A stretch of 64,000 nt of DNA from JANQNX01 sp965601665 (GTDB lineage: Bacteria; Pseudomonadota; Gammaproteobacteria; Eutrophobiales; Eutrophobiaceae), in contig OZ271833.1 in NCBI GenBank assembly GCA_965601665.1, positions 930,001-994,000 of the forward strand, written 5' to 3'. Positions 34,339 through 43,897 of the stretch are shown in pieces (the first letter of the stretch is position 1; each line of letters starts with the position of its first letter). Both the position numbers and the translations under genes were made by a program. The notes beneath the pieces were generated by a model. The model searched no databases. It saw only the letters and a list, made by a program, of their open reading frames with translations, and had not been told where the DNA came from.

Positions 34339-36317
34339 TTCCTGAGTTAGGACAATTTACCCTGATACTGGCACTGGCGCTGGCCATTGTGCAGACCGTA
34401 TTGCCTTTGGCAGGTGCGCAGTTTGGCAATTATAGCTGGATGGCGCTGGCCAGGCCCACGGCGCGATTACAATTTGTCTTTCTTGCGATCGCTTTTGGCC
34501 TGTTGACATGGTCGTTTATCAACCACGACTTTTCCGTCGCCTACGTCGCCAACAACTCCAACACGCTATTACCGGTGATGTATCGTATCTCGGCCGTCTG
34601 GGGTGCGCATGAAGGTTCACTGTTATTGTGGGCACTAATACTAAGCGGCTGGACCATGGCCGTCTCTATTTTTAGCCAGCGCCTGCCGCTGCACTTTATC
34701 GCCCGCGTGATCGCTGTCATGGGTTCCGTCAGTATCGGCTTCCTGTTGTTTATGCTGTTAACGTCTAACCCGTTCGAACGCATGCTTCCGGTTCCACTGG
34801 ACGGCGGTGACCTGAACCCGCTGTTACAGGATCCAGGGCTGATTATCCATCCGCCGATGTTGTACATGGGCTATGTCGGTTTTTCTGTTGCATTTGGTTT
34901 TGCCATTGCCGCCTTGCTTGGTGGTAATCTCGATTCCGCGTGGGCGCGTTGGTCTCGTCCGTGGACAATCATGGCCTGGGTATTCCTTACAATAGGTATC
35001 GCCCTGGGTAGCTGGTGGGCCTATTACGAGCTTGGCTGGGGCGGCTGGTGGTTCTGGGATCCGGTAGAAAATGCCTCGTTTATGCCATGGCTGATTGGTA
35101 CGGCACTCATCCATTCACTGGCCGCGACTGAAAAACGCGATGTGTTTAAAAACTGGACCGTGTTGTTAGCCATCTGCGCATTTGCATTAAGTTTACTGGG
35201 CACGTTCCTTGTTCGTTCCGGCGTACTGACATCCGTACACGCGTTTGCTACAGACCCGACTCGCGGTGTGTTTATCCTTGCCTTGCTGGGTGTTTATGTT
35301 GGTGGCTCTTTGACACTTTATGCATGGCGGGCGCCAGGTACCTTGAAGGGCGGTAGCTTTAACCTGTTTTCACGTGAGACGTTTCTGTTATTTAACAGCG
35401 TGTTCATGGTGGTCGCCATGTTAACCATCCTGCTGGGTACGCTGTACCCGCTGGTCATGGAGGCACTGGATATGGGCAAGCTGTCGGTGGGTGCACCCTA
35501 CTTCAATGCCGTGTTTATCCCGTTGATGGTCCCGGTTATCGTCTTTATTGGTATTGGCGCCATCGTTCGCTGGCGCAGTGATCACTGGCAACGTATATCA
35601 AAATCTTTATTGCTGTTACTCGCCATCAGCGTCGTCACCGGCGTGCTGACAGGTGCCCTGTTACTGGAATCGGATGTCTTTATCAGTATTCTTGGTTTAA
35701 CGGCTGCCTTCTGGATTATCGCCAGCAGTCTTTCAACCGTACGCGAACGGCTCAAGCATCGAAAGAACAAGTGGTTCGCACTGACCACCATTCCGCGCAA
35801 TTTTTATGGTATGACGTTGGCACATATTGGTTTTGCGGTCACGATCATTGGCATCACGATTACAAGCACCCACAGTATGGATGTACATGAGCGCATGGTC
35901 CCCGGCGATAATGTCAGCTTTGCCGGCTACGATTTCACACTTGAAACGTTACGTACGGTACCCGGGCCTAACTACAAGGCAACCGAGGCCGTGGTGAAGG
36001 TCAACCGCAACGGTAAGCCGGTCAGTACGCTGCGCACGCAGAAACGCATTTACACCGTACGTAACATGCCCATGACTGAAGCGGGCATCGATGGTGGGCT
36101 GACCCGCGATATTTATGTTTCCCTGGGTGAACCACTGGAAGACAACAGCTGGAGTATACGCCTGTATCACAAGCCATTTGTTCGCTGGATATGGTTAGGT
36201 GCCATATTTATGGCAATTGGCGGCATCCTCGCAGCTACTGATCGTCGTTACCGTCTGCGTGTAAGGAAACAAGCCACCAGCTCAGTTGCGGATGCTGGCG
36301 CAACCATAAACAAATAA
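34335..36317 (+). CDS. ccmF: Cytochrome c heme lyase subunit CcmF
   Basis: Large membrane subunit that takes heme from holo-CcmE and ligates it to apocytochrome c. 660 aa with about 15 transmembrane helices, the WWD domain (WGGWWFWDPVENASFMPWL, about residues 235-253) and conserved histidines. Length is standard. The C-terminal periplasmic domain precedes the last helix. Overlaps ccmE by 4 bases. Confidence 0.96.
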   Translation: MIPELGQFTLILALALAIVQTVLPLAGAQFGNYSWMALARPTARLQFVFLAIAFGLLTWSFINHDFSVAYVANNSNTLLPVMYRISAVWGAHEGSLLLWALILSGWTMAVSIFSQRLPLHFIARVIAVMGSVSIGFLLFMLLTSNPFERMLPVPLDGGDLNPLLQDPGLIIHPPMLYMGYVGFSVAFGFAIAALLGGNLDSAWARWSRPWTIMAWVFLTIGIALGSWWAYYELGWGGWWFWDPVENASFMPWLIGTALIHSLAATEKRDVFKNWTVLLAICAFALSLLGTFLVRSGVLTSVHAFATDPTRGVFILALLGVYVGGSLTLYAWRAPGTLKGGSFNLFSRETFLLFNSVFMVVAMLTILLGTLYPLVMEALDMGKLSVGAPYFNAVFIPLMVPVIVFIGIGAIVRWRSDHWQRISKSLLLLLAISVVTGVLTGALLLESDVFISILGLTAAFWIIASSLSTVRERLKHRKNKWFALTTIPRNFYGMTLAHIGFAVTIIGITITSTHSMDVHERMVPGDNVSFAGYDFTLETLRTVPGPNYKATEAVVKVNRNGKPVSTLRTQKRIYTVRNMPMTEAGIDGGLTRDIYVSLGEPLEDNSWSIRLYHKPFVRWIWLGAIFMAIGGILAATDRRYRLRVRKQATSSVADAGATINK

Positions 36318-36323
36318 GCAACA

Positions 36324-36854
36324 ATGTTGCGCTACAGTGTCCCCCTGTTATTTTTTGTCGGCCTTGTCGTGCTGTTTATCTTTGGCCTGCAAAATGATCC
36401 CAGCAAAGTGCCTTCACCCTTAATCGATAAACCGGCACCGGCCTTTTCGCTTGTCAGCCTGCATAATGAAAACGAACTGATTACGCAGGATACATTCAAG
36501 GGCGAAGTCACGCTGGTGAACGTCTGGGCCTCATGGTGCGCAGCCTGCCGTGTTGAACACCCGTTACTGGTCAGGGTGGCTAACGATGAACAACTGGCAA
36601 TTTACGGTTTGAACTACAAGGACAAACGCGTCAATGCCATGCGCTGGTTACAGCAGTTGGGTAATCCCTATATTGACAGTGCCTTTGATCAAAAAGGTGA
36701 CGTCGGTATCGATTACGGCGTCTATGGCGTGCCGGAAACGTTTCTGATCGATAAGCAAGGCATAATACGTTACAAGCATATTGGTCCGATTGACCAGGAA
36801 GATATGGATGAAACCATACTGCCCATGGTCAGGCAGCTGGAAAACGCATCATGA
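36324..36854 (+). CDS. ccmG: Thiol:disulfide interchange protein CcmG/DsbE
   Basis: Periplasmic membrane-anchored thioredoxin that keeps apocytochrome CxxCH cysteines reduced. 176 aa: N-terminal anchor, redox motif W-C-A-A-C (C72, C75), cis-Pro segment Y-G-V-P-E-T. It overlaps ccmH by 4 bases. Confidence 0.95.
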   Translation: MLRYSVPLLFFVGLVVLFIFGLQNDPSKVPSPLIDKPAPAFSLVSLHNENELITQDTFKGEVTLVNVWASWCAACRVEHPLLVRVANDEQLAIYGLNYKDKRVNAMRWLQQLGNPYIDSAFDQKGDVGIDYGVYGVPETFLIDKQGIIRYKHIGPIDQEDMDETILPMVRQLENAS

Positions 36855-37270
36855 AACTACTGTTAGCATTCATACTGTGTCTTTTCCTGTTCCCGGCTTC
36901 TGCTGCAGATGAACCGGTACGGTTTGATGATGCGGCCAAGGACGGTCTGTATGATTCCCTGCTTGAAGAGATCCGTTGCCTGGTTTGTCAGAACCAGTCG
37001 CTCGCGGATTCCAATGCCGAACTTGCACAAGACCTGCGCCGCGAGATCGTAGACATGATCGACAATGACAAAAGCGAAGGAGACATCAAGGCATTCCTGG
37101 TTGAACGTTACGGCGATTTTGTTTTGTATCGACCGCCACTTCAGGAAAACACCTGGATACTTTGGGCGGGACCGTTTGTATTCCTCTTAATAGGCATTGT
37201 TGTTGCCGTGATTACAATCCGACGCCAGGGCACGCGCCCTACTGACGACAGTAACGAATCAGTGCTATGA
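36851..37270 (+). CDS. ccmH: Cytochrome c maturation protein CcmH
   Basis: Membrane-anchored thiol oxidoreductase of the heme ligation complex. 139 aa: signal peptide (1-19), the LRCLVCQNQS-type motif here IRCLVCQNQSLADSNA with C43 and C46, and a C-terminal transmembrane helix. The short form, separate from CcmI. Overlaps both neighbours by 4 bases. Confidence 0.95.
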   Translation: MKLLLAFILCLFLFPASAADEPVRFDDAAKDGLYDSLLEEIRCLVCQNQSLADSNAELAQDLRREIVDMIDNDKSEGDIKAFLVERYGDFVLYRPPLQENTWILWAGPFVFLLIGIVVAVITIRRQGTRPTDDSNESVL

Positions 37271-38487
37271 CCCTATTCTTTGGCAGCGCACTGGTCTTGG
37301 TACTGATAACACTGTTTATCTGTATCCGCGCGATCATGTTTTATAAACGGCCTGCCGAGGATAACGCCGCAGAAATGCGCAAGGCGCTGCTGTTGCAGAA
37401 ACTGGACGAACTGGACAACGATCTCGCTAACGGCACGATCACCGAGCAGGAAGCAGAAAACACCCGTGCGGAATTACAACGGGCACTGGCATCTTCAGAA
37501 CCAGCCTCCGAACAAACGCGACAAACCGGTCTCCAGTTTAAACAACAAACGTCGATTGGCCTGATCGTTTTTATCCCGGTCTTCGTGTTGCTGCTCTATT
37601 CCTACCTCGGCAGGCCCGATCTGATAGGCGGCATTCCAGAAGATGTGGCACAACAACAACAACCTGTTACACCTGAACAGGTTGAAAAAATGGTGGCCGG
37701 ACTGGAACAACGACTACAGGAAAACCCGGAAGACCTTGAAGGCTGGGAAATGCTGTTCCGTTCTTACATGGTGCTGCAGCGCTATGACAAGGCATTACAA
37801 GTGGCCGAGAAACTGTACGAGCTTGTCGGTGAAACACCGGAAACACTTTTACGCTATGTGGATGCACTGGCGATGGCCAACGGCGAGCGCCTCACAGGCA
37901 AACCGACAGAATACATCAACCGTATCCTTGAAATTGAGCCTGACAATGCCAGTGCCCTCTGGCTCGCAGGCATGTCAGCCAATGAACGCGGTGAACCCAT
38001 GCAGGCACTGGAATACTGGGAAAAACTGCTGCCTAGAATCGAGGACGGCAGCGAACCAAAACAACAGTTAATGCAAATGATTGCGGCAACGCGAACAGAG
38101 CTCGGTTTGTCTACGGGTGACTCGGTCGATCCCGATAGCGTCGCTATCAAGGTGAATGTCTATCTTGCCCCTGACCTGTCTGAAACTATCAACGACAACG
38201 CGATGCTTTTTGTTTATGCGCGTTCAGAAGATGGCAACTCGATGCCGATAGCGGTCGTCAGGGAACCCGTTGCCGATTTTCCCGTTCAGGTAACGCTCAA
38301 CAATACAAACATCATGATACCAACCAGGAAGCTGGCAGATTTTGCAAGTGTCCAGTTAATTGCACGCGTGTCCAACAGCGGCCAGGCCAAACCTGAAAAC
38401 GGTGACCTCATTGGCGCCGTATCTAACATATCACCGTTAACGGTGAGTCCAATCGACCTGGTCATACGTGAAAAAATAAAGCTGTAA
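37267..38487 (+). CDS. ccmI: Cytochrome c maturation apocytochrome chaperone CcmI
   Basis: 406 aa: N-terminal membrane helix (3-23), a coiled leucine-rich cytoplasmic loop, a second helix (about 95-113), and a periplasmic TPR region (about 130-270) that binds apocytochrome c C-termini, then a beta-rich C-terminal domain. Last gene of the ccm operon; a short GTGATTA / TAATCAC hairpin (38553-38570) lies before ettA. Confidence 0.9.
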   Translation: MTLFFGSALVLVLITLFICIRAIMFYKRPAEDNAAEMRKALLLQKLDELDNDLANGTITEQEAENTRAELQRALASSEPASEQTRQTGLQFKQQTSIGLIVFIPVFVLLLYSYLGRPDLIGGIPEDVAQQQQPVTPEQVEKMVAGLEQRLQENPEDLEGWEMLFRSYMVLQRYDKALQVAEKLYELVGETPETLLRYVDALAMANGERLTGKPTEYINRILEIEPDNASALWLAGMSANERGEPMQALEYWEKLLPRIEDGSEPKQQLMQMIAATRTELGLSTGDSVDPDSVAIKVNVYLAPDLSETINDNAMLFVYARSEDGNSMPIAVVREPVADFPVQVTLNNTNIMIPTRKLADFASVQLIARVSNSGQAKPENGDLIGAVSNISPLTVSPIDLVIREKIKL

Positions 38488-38552
38488 CGTAACAACTCTA
38501 TGTGCACTTGAAAGGCTGCAACGTGCGCTAATGAACAGTTGCCATGCCTATC

Positions 38553-38570
38553 GTGATTAACGATAATCAC
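38553..38570. other. 7-bp perfect hairpin between ccmI and ettA
   Basis: GTGATTA-ACGA-TAATCAC followed 9 bases later by CTTTTT. It could be a weak terminator of the ccm transcript or a regulatory site; the stem is AT-rich, so confidence is low. Confidence 0.4.
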
Positions 38571-38603
38571 ACGCACTTTTTCCATCACTTTTGATGCATT
38601 TCT

Positions 38604-40268
38604 ATGGCGCAATACGTATACACAATGAATGGCGTGAACAAGATTGTTCCCCCTAAACGCCAAATCCTCAAAGATATCTACCTGTCATTTTTTCCCGGCG
38701 CCAAGATTGGTGTACTGGGTTTAAACGGTGCGGGTAAATCCACGCTGCTGAAAATCATGGCAGGCATTGATACTGATATTATCGGTGAGGCACGACCAAT
38801 GCCGGACATCAAGGTAGGTTACCTGCCGCAGGAACCACAACTCGACAGTAACAAGGATGTGCGCGGCAATGTAGAAGATGGTTTGCGTGAACCACTTGAT
38901 GCATTGGCCGGGTTAAACGAGGTGTATGCCGCCTACGCGGAAGAAGGCGCAGATTTTGATGAATTAGCAAAAAAGCAGGAAAAGCTGGAAAGCATCGTCC
39001 AGGCCTGGGATGCAGAAAACCTGGAAAACACGCTTGAACGCGCGGCCGATGCGCTAAGACTGCCGCCGTGGGATGCTGCTATTGATACACTTTCGGGCGG
39101 TGAAAAACGCCGCGTCGCTTTATGTCGTTTATTACTGTCCAGGCCGGACATGTTGTTACTTGACGAACCAACCAACCACCTTGATGCCGAGTCCGTTTAC
39201 TGGCTTGAACGCTTTCTTGCCGACTTTAACGGCACCGTCGTTGCCGTAACCCACGATCGTTATTTCCTCGATAACGTCGCTGGCTGGATACTGGAACTCG
39301 ATCGTGGTGAAGGCATTCCGTTCGAGGGCAACTACTCACAGTGGCTGGAAAACAAGGAACAACGCCTTGAACAGGAAGAGCGTGCTGAAACAGCAAGGCA
39401 AAAAGCCATCAAGCAGGAACTGGAATGGGTGCGTACCGCACCCAAAGGCAGGCATGCCAAGAACAAGGCCCGTCTCGCCCGTTTCGAGGAAATGAACTCG
39501 CAGGAATTCCAGAAGCGCAGTGAAACCAACGAGATCTATATCCCGCCTGGACCAAGACTGGGTGATGCCGTTATCGAGTTTAACGGTGTCAGCAAGAAGT
39601 ACGGTGACCATATCCTGTATGAAGATCTTGATTTCATTATCCCCAGGGGTGCCGTCGTCGGCATTATCGGTGGTAACGGTGCCGGTAAGTCCACGTTATT
39701 CAGGATGATTGCCGGATATGAAACACCTGATAACGGTGAAATAAAAAAAGGTGATACGGTTGAAGTGGCATTTGTTGAACAAAGTCGTGAAAACCTGGAT
39801 GACAAGAAAACCGTCTGGGAAGCCGTATCAGATGGCCTGGATAACATTACCATTGGCAATTACGAGTTAAACTCCCGCGCCTACGTTGGTCGCTTTAATT
39901 TTAAAGGCACGGACCAACAGAAACACGTTGGCGACCTGTCAGGTGGTGAGCGTGGACGTTTGCATCTTGCCAATACCCTTAAACAAGGTGGCAACCTGTT
40001 GCTACTGGATGAACCATCCAACGATCTTGATGTAGAAACACTGCGAGCACTGGAAGAAGCCATCCTCGCTTTTCCAGGCTCTGCCATGGTGATATCACAT
40101 GACCGCTGGTTTCTTGATCGCATCGCCACACACATCCTTGCCTTCGAGGATGATGGTGAGGTCGTTTTTATTGAGGGTGACTTCAGCGAATACCATGCCG
40201 ATTTTCAAAAACGTAAGGGTAATGACGCGCAACCAAAACGCATGCGTTATCGGCGTCTGAAAAATTGA
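38604..40268 (+). CDS. ettA: Energy-dependent translational throttle protein EttA (ABC-F)
   Basis: Cytoplasmic ABC-F ATPase that binds the ribosomal E site and gates early elongation by ATP/ADP ratio. 554 aa with the typical start MAQYVYTM, two ABC domains (Walker A GLNGAGKST and GGNGAGKST; signatures LSGGEKRRV and LSGGERGR; Walker B LLLDEPTNHLD and LLLDEPSNDLD), and the charged linker with the arm insertion. Full length. Followed by a kinase-like gene and a PP2C gene on the same strand. Confidence 0.95.
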   Translation: MAQYVYTMNGVNKIVPPKRQILKDIYLSFFPGAKIGVLGLNGAGKSTLLKIMAGIDTDIIGEARPMPDIKVGYLPQEPQLDSNKDVRGNVEDGLREPLDALAGLNEVYAAYAEEGADFDELAKKQEKLESIVQAWDAENLENTLERAADALRLPPWDAAIDTLSGGEKRRVALCRLLLSRPDMLLLDEPTNHLDAESVYWLERFLADFNGTVVAVTHDRYFLDNVAGWILELDRGEGIPFEGNYSQWLENKEQRLEQEERAETARQKAIKQELEWVRTAPKGRHAKNKARLARFEEMNSQEFQKRSETNEIYIPPGPRLGDAVIEFNGVSKKYGDHILYEDLDFIIPRGAVVGIIGGNGAGKSTLFRMIAGYETPDNGEIKKGDTVEVAFVEQSRENLDDKKTVWEAVSDGLDNITIGNYELNSRAYVGRFNFKGTDQQKHVGDLSGGERGRLHLANTLKQGGNLLLLDEPSNDLDVETLRALEEAILAFPGSAMVISHDRWFLDRIATHILAFEDDGEVVFIEGDFSEYHADFQKRKGNDAQPKRMRYRRLKN

Positions 40269-40284
40269 TACGCCATTGCTGTTA

Positions 40285-41010
40285 ATGGCCAGTAAAAGTA
40301 TCAAGACATTCAACTTTCAACCCGGCACACTCATCGCCGGTAAATACGTTATCGAGCAGCTACTCGGTATTGGCTGGGAGGCAGAAGTATACCTCGTACA
40401 TGAAAAGCGTACCGGCATTGAACGCACGGCAAAGTTTTTCTTCCCGCAACGAAACCCGAAAGATCGCGCTGTCCGTTTTTATGCACGTAAACTACACAAA
40501 CTAAGAAAGTGTCCGATAGTGATTCAGTATTCAACCCAGGACACGATCAAGTTTGAAAACCGCACGATTTCTTTCCTGGTGTCAGAATATGTTGAGGGCG
40601 AATTACTGACCACGCATTTGAAGAAACAACGTGGCAACAGACTGCATCCCTTCCAGGCATTGCATCTGTTGCACGCGCTGGCTGCCGGCATCGAAAGTAT
40701 CCATACAGTGGGGGAATACCACGGCGATCTCCACCCGGACAATATCATCGTGCAGCAGGTCGGGCTGGAATACAGCCTGAAGATTATTGACATGTTCCAA
40801 TGGAAAGACAGCAAACGTGCCAACATACATTCAGATGTTATGGATTTAATCCGAATCTTCTACGATTCTCTTGGCGGACAGAAACACTACGCCCGGCAAC
40901 CACAGGAAGTAAAAGATATCTGTTGCGGACTCAAACATTCACTGGCACTGAAAAAATTCAACAGCGCGGGTAAACTGAGGCAACATGTAGAAAAATTACA
41001 CTGGTCCTGA
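40285..41010 (+). CDS. Soluble protein kinase-like protein
   Basis: 241 aa from ATG 40285 (16 bases after ettA). Eukaryotic-type kinase fold: glycine loop LLGIGWEAEVY (27-37), ATP lysine K50 (T-A-K-F), catalytic loop H146-G-D-L-H-P-D-N153 and metal-binding aspartate D169 in I-I-D-M instead of D-F-G. The HRD arginine is replaced by glycine and the loop lysine by histidine, so it is an atypical, non-RD kinase. No membrane segment or sensor domain. The target is unknown; a PP2C gene follows after one base, so the two probably act as a pair. Confidence 0.8.
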   Translation: MASKSIKTFNFQPGTLIAGKYVIEQLLGIGWEAEVYLVHEKRTGIERTAKFFFPQRNPKDRAVRFYARKLHKLRKCPIVIQYSTQDTIKFENRTISFLVSEYVEGELLTTHLKKQRGNRLHPFQALHLLHALAAGIESIHTVGEYHGDLHPDNIIVQQVGLEYSLKIIDMFQWKDSKRANIHSDVMDLIRIFYDSLGGQKHYARQPQEVKDICCGLKHSLALKKFNSAGKLRQHVEKLHWS

Positions 41011-41011
41011 G

Positions 41012-41827
41012 ATGACTGATAATAATGTAAAGCCTGTCATGGTTGTTGAAGGGCTGGCCGATGAAGCCTCCCCCATGGAAATGCCGCACGGTGAGGTGGT
41101 TTACTTCTCTACCCGCTCCCCGTTAAAAGAAACACCGAATGAAGATGCCCTGGGTGTGATCCCCGTTGCAGATGATGCAACGGTACTGGTCGTTGCCGAC
41201 GGTATGGGGGGCATGCCAGCCGGTGAACAGGCCGCGCGGATCATCGTTGAAACCATGACGGATACGCTGACACAAAAACCGGAAAACCAGTTACTGCGTG
41301 ACGCCATCATCAGCGGCATCGATCAATCCAGCCAAAACATCAAGGATCTCCGCAATGGCGCCGGCGCCACGGTGTCAATCGTGGAAATCAGCGGCAACCA
41401 GCTACGTTCATACCACGCCGGCGATTCATTAGTCCTGTTGACCAGCAGTCATGGCAACATCAAGTACCTGTCGATGGCGCATTCACCGATTGGATATGCA
41501 CTTGAGTGCGGCGCCATCGAGCAGGGAACCGCCATGATGCATGATGAACGTAACCTGATATCAAACTATGTTGGCATGCAGGAAATGTTTATTCATATTG
41601 GACCCGTGATCGAAATGGCGCCGCAGGACACGGTCATCGTTTCCAGCGACGCGCTATCAGATAACCTTTATGAGCAGGAAATCAGTGAATTTATTCGCAA
41701 GGGGCCACTACTGGATAGCGTGAACGAAATGATAGAAGTCTGTAGTGACAACATGATGAATATCATGCCCGATCGACGTTGCCATCCGGATGATTTCAGT
41801 TTTATCTGTTTCCGGGTAAACAGCTAG
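41012..41827 (+). CDS. PP2C-family protein phosphatase
   Basis: 271 aa with metal-binding motifs NEDALG (43-48), VVADGMGGMPAGE (61-72) and a C-terminal HPDDFSFI (D-D-x-S) of the PPM family, which removes phosphate from Ser/Thr. No membrane segment. Start is one base after the kinase stop, so translation is likely coupled. It presumably reverses the kinase; the substrate could be the kinase itself. Confidence 0.87.
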   Translation: MTDNNVKPVMVVEGLADEASPMEMPHGEVVYFSTRSPLKETPNEDALGVIPVADDATVLVVADGMGGMPAGEQAARIIVETMTDTLTQKPENQLLRDAIISGIDQSSQNIKDLRNGAGATVSIVEISGNQLRSYHAGDSLVLLTSSHGNIKYLSMAHSPIGYALECGAIEQGTAMMHDERNLISNYVGMQEMFIHIGPVIEMAPQDTVIVSSDALSDNLYEQEISEFIRKGPLLDSVNEMIEVCSDNMMNIMPDRRCHPDDFSFICFRVNS

Positions 41828-41884
41828 CGTTGCAGTGTGTTGGCACAAAAAGTGGAAAGCAAGTAGACTTGCGGCGACATAAGA

Positions 41885-41915
41885 AAACCCCCGTTGCAAC
41901 GTCTCGCGGGGGTTT
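41885..41915. terminator. Rho-independent terminator after PP2C gene
   Basis: AAACCCCCG / CGGGGGTTT, a 9-bp GC-rich stem with a 13-base loop, followed by a short T-run. It lies 58 bases after the PP2C stop. The rest of 41916-42156 holds no gene; it must carry the promoter of the next gene, but I cannot define it. Confidence 0.65.
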
Positions 41916-42156
41916 GTGCCACTGATGGTGGCATATCCTATAGGCTTATCGCCTTGTTTTTAAGTATAGTACATTGCACTCGGTTTGCAGGACGTACAAT
42001 TAGGTACTTGGCAAGCTTATATAAGCACGGACTCAACTGGTCATAATAAGTGACTGAATGACAGATAAATTTGGCCATGTGCTGGTAACCGTTTTTTGCT
42101 TGATAAAATTTTTATATCTTTAACAGAATAACAATAGAAATACTCGACCGGGAAAG

Positions 42157-42588
42157 ATGAACCATTTTCGTCACTTGTTGCGCAATCACAGGCTAACGTT
42201 ACTGCTCGTTACTGCGGTGCTGTTGCGCTCACTGGTCGCGTCTGGCTACATGCTCGACACGGCACCGGCAGAGGGCGGCATTGTTTCAGTCAAGCTTTGT
42301 AACGGCCCTGCAGGTATTGCAGCGATGTCCGCTGATGATCCGCACCGGCATCATCATGCAGCAGAACATCATGAGCATTCACCGCAGCATGATCTGAATG
42401 AAGACGGCCACTTCTTTAGTGCGTGTAGTTTCTGGTCGGCCAGTAGCCAACTATTACTGGTATCACTTTCTTTCGATCATCTTTTTAATAACGCAAGTCA
42501 TACAGATAACACCAGCGCGGCAACGACTGTTGCCCTGTACGCACACGCCAGGACAAACCTGGCCCGTGCACCACCCGCCCTCTCCTGA
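42157..42588 (+). CDS. Histidine-rich DUF2946-like protein
   Basis: 143 aa with an N-terminal signal or anchor helix (about 10-32) and the pattern SLVASGYMLD, a His-rich middle (about 62-85, many H-H and E-H pairs), a cysteine in FFSACSFW, and a C-terminal ARAPP. This layout fits the DUF2946 family as I recall it, often near copper-related genes. Metal binding by the histidines is likely by inference. It precedes a Met/His-rich outer-membrane protein gene. Confidence 0.7.
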   Translation: MNHFRHLLRNHRLTLLLVTAVLLRSLVASGYMLDTAPAEGGIVSVKLCNGPAGIAAMSADDPHRHHHAAEHHEHSPQHDLNEDGHFFSACSFWSASSQLLLVSLSFDHLFNNASHTDNTSAATTVALYAHARTNLARAPPALS

Positions 42589-42669
42589 TACATACCAGTT
42601 TTTTTAATTACTTGTCGTTCACTGTTGTGAAGGACAAGTCTTGTGTCTATGTAAATGGAGCAGTAATCA

Positions 42670-43782
42670 ATGAATGTATTTAGAAAAGGTAACGTAACGA
42701 TCACGTTAGCGTTACTGGTTTTATCCACGCACAGTCTTGCCGATGCCGGACACGGCGGCTTTGATGTTAACAGCAATGGCATTCATCCAGTCATGGCAGA
42801 CGGCCATGCACCTATTGGTGTTATGGGCGATCACATGCATAAGAAAGGCGAATTTATGTTGTCGTATCGCTACATGTATATGGAAATGGAAGGTAACCGT
42901 ATCGGTACCAATAGCGTGTCACCGGAAACGATCGCCACAACCATACCAAACCGTTTCTTTGGTAATCCTATGCAACCACCCACGCTACGAGTAGTACCGA
43001 CAAGCATGGATATGGAAATGCACATGCTGGGCGCGATGTATGCCCCCAGTGACTGGTTAACGCTGATGGTCATGGCGATGTACCATGAAAAAACGATGGA
43101 CCACATCACCTTTGCCGGTGGGATGGGGACCACGAGACTCGGTACGTTTACCACGCGCGTCGACGGTATTGGCGATACCCGCGTATCCGGTATGATTCGT
43201 TTGTATGATGATAATGTTCACCATGTGCATCTGAATGCCGGTGTCAGCCTGCCGACTGGCAGCACCGAGGAAACCGACGACGTACTCACGCCAATGGGTA
43301 TGCGACCTACGTTGCGTCTGCCCTATCCCATGCAGCTTGGTTCCGGAACGTATGATTTATTACCCGGTATTACCTATACCGGCAAGATGGATCGTTTCGG
43401 CTGGGGTGCGCAATACATGGGGACAATACGTACCGGTAGCGATAACGGTTACACGCTGGGCGACCAGCATGAACTCAATGGCTGGTTCAGCTATCGCTGG
43501 CGGCCCTGGATCAGTAACTCGGTGCGCTTGTCCTACATGACGCTGGATACTATCGATGGCACGGATCCAAACATCATGGCGCCAGTGCAAACGGCCGATC
43601 CGGATAACCAGGGTGGCGATATCGTCACCCTGTACCTGGGTATAAATGTTGCCGGACAGGAAGGCTGGGTTCGTGGTCACAGGCTTGCGTTAGAGGCGGG
43701 TATTCCGTTACGCCGCGACCTGAATGGTCCACAGTTGGAAACAGACCTGACGCTGACCGGAGGATGGCAATACTCGTTCTAA
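42670..43782 (+). CDS. Met-rich outer-membrane beta-barrel protein (PF13557-like)
   Basis: 370 aa with a signal peptide ending near LADAG. The mature N-terminus has ADGHAPIGVMGDHMHKKGEFMLSYR-type residues and the protein is rich in methionine (runs such as M-Y-M-E-M-E and M-D-M-E-M-H-M). Alternating beta strands and a terminal W-Q-Y-S-F indicate an outer-membrane barrel of the transporter/MetA-degradation type. Substrate unknown; Met/His content and the DUF2946-like neighbour suggest copper. Inference only. Confidence 0.75.
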   Translation: MNVFRKGNVTITLALLVLSTHSLADAGHGGFDVNSNGIHPVMADGHAPIGVMGDHMHKKGEFMLSYRYMYMEMEGNRIGTNSVSPETIATTIPNRFFGNPMQPPTLRVVPTSMDMEMHMLGAMYAPSDWLTLMVMAMYHEKTMDHITFAGGMGTTRLGTFTTRVDGIGDTRVSGMIRLYDDNVHHVHLNAGVSLPTGSTEETDDVLTPMGMRPTLRLPYPMQLGSGTYDLLPGITYTGKMDRFGWGAQYMGTIRTGSDNGYTLGDQHELNGWFSYRWRPWISNSVRLSYMTLDTIDGTDPNIMAPVQTADPDNQGGDIVTLYLGINVAGQEGWVRGHRLALEAGIPLRRDLNGPQLETDLTLTGGWQYSF

Positions 43783-43808
43783 CCTGTAGCCATGTAACTC
43801 GACATGGC

Positions 43809-43828
43809 GGCCCGACTTCTGTCGGGCC
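43809..43828. terminator. GC-rich hairpin after outer-membrane protein gene
   Basis: GGCCCGAC-TTCT-GTCGGGCC, a perfect 8-bp stem 26 bases after the stop. No T-run follows, so it may stabilise the mRNA end rather than terminate by itself. Confidence 0.55.
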
Positions 43829-43897
43829 GTGCATTGTCACGCAAACGTCATGTTTTTACAGTAAGCTTGCGCAAAACTAAAAGCGTGCTGTACTGAC

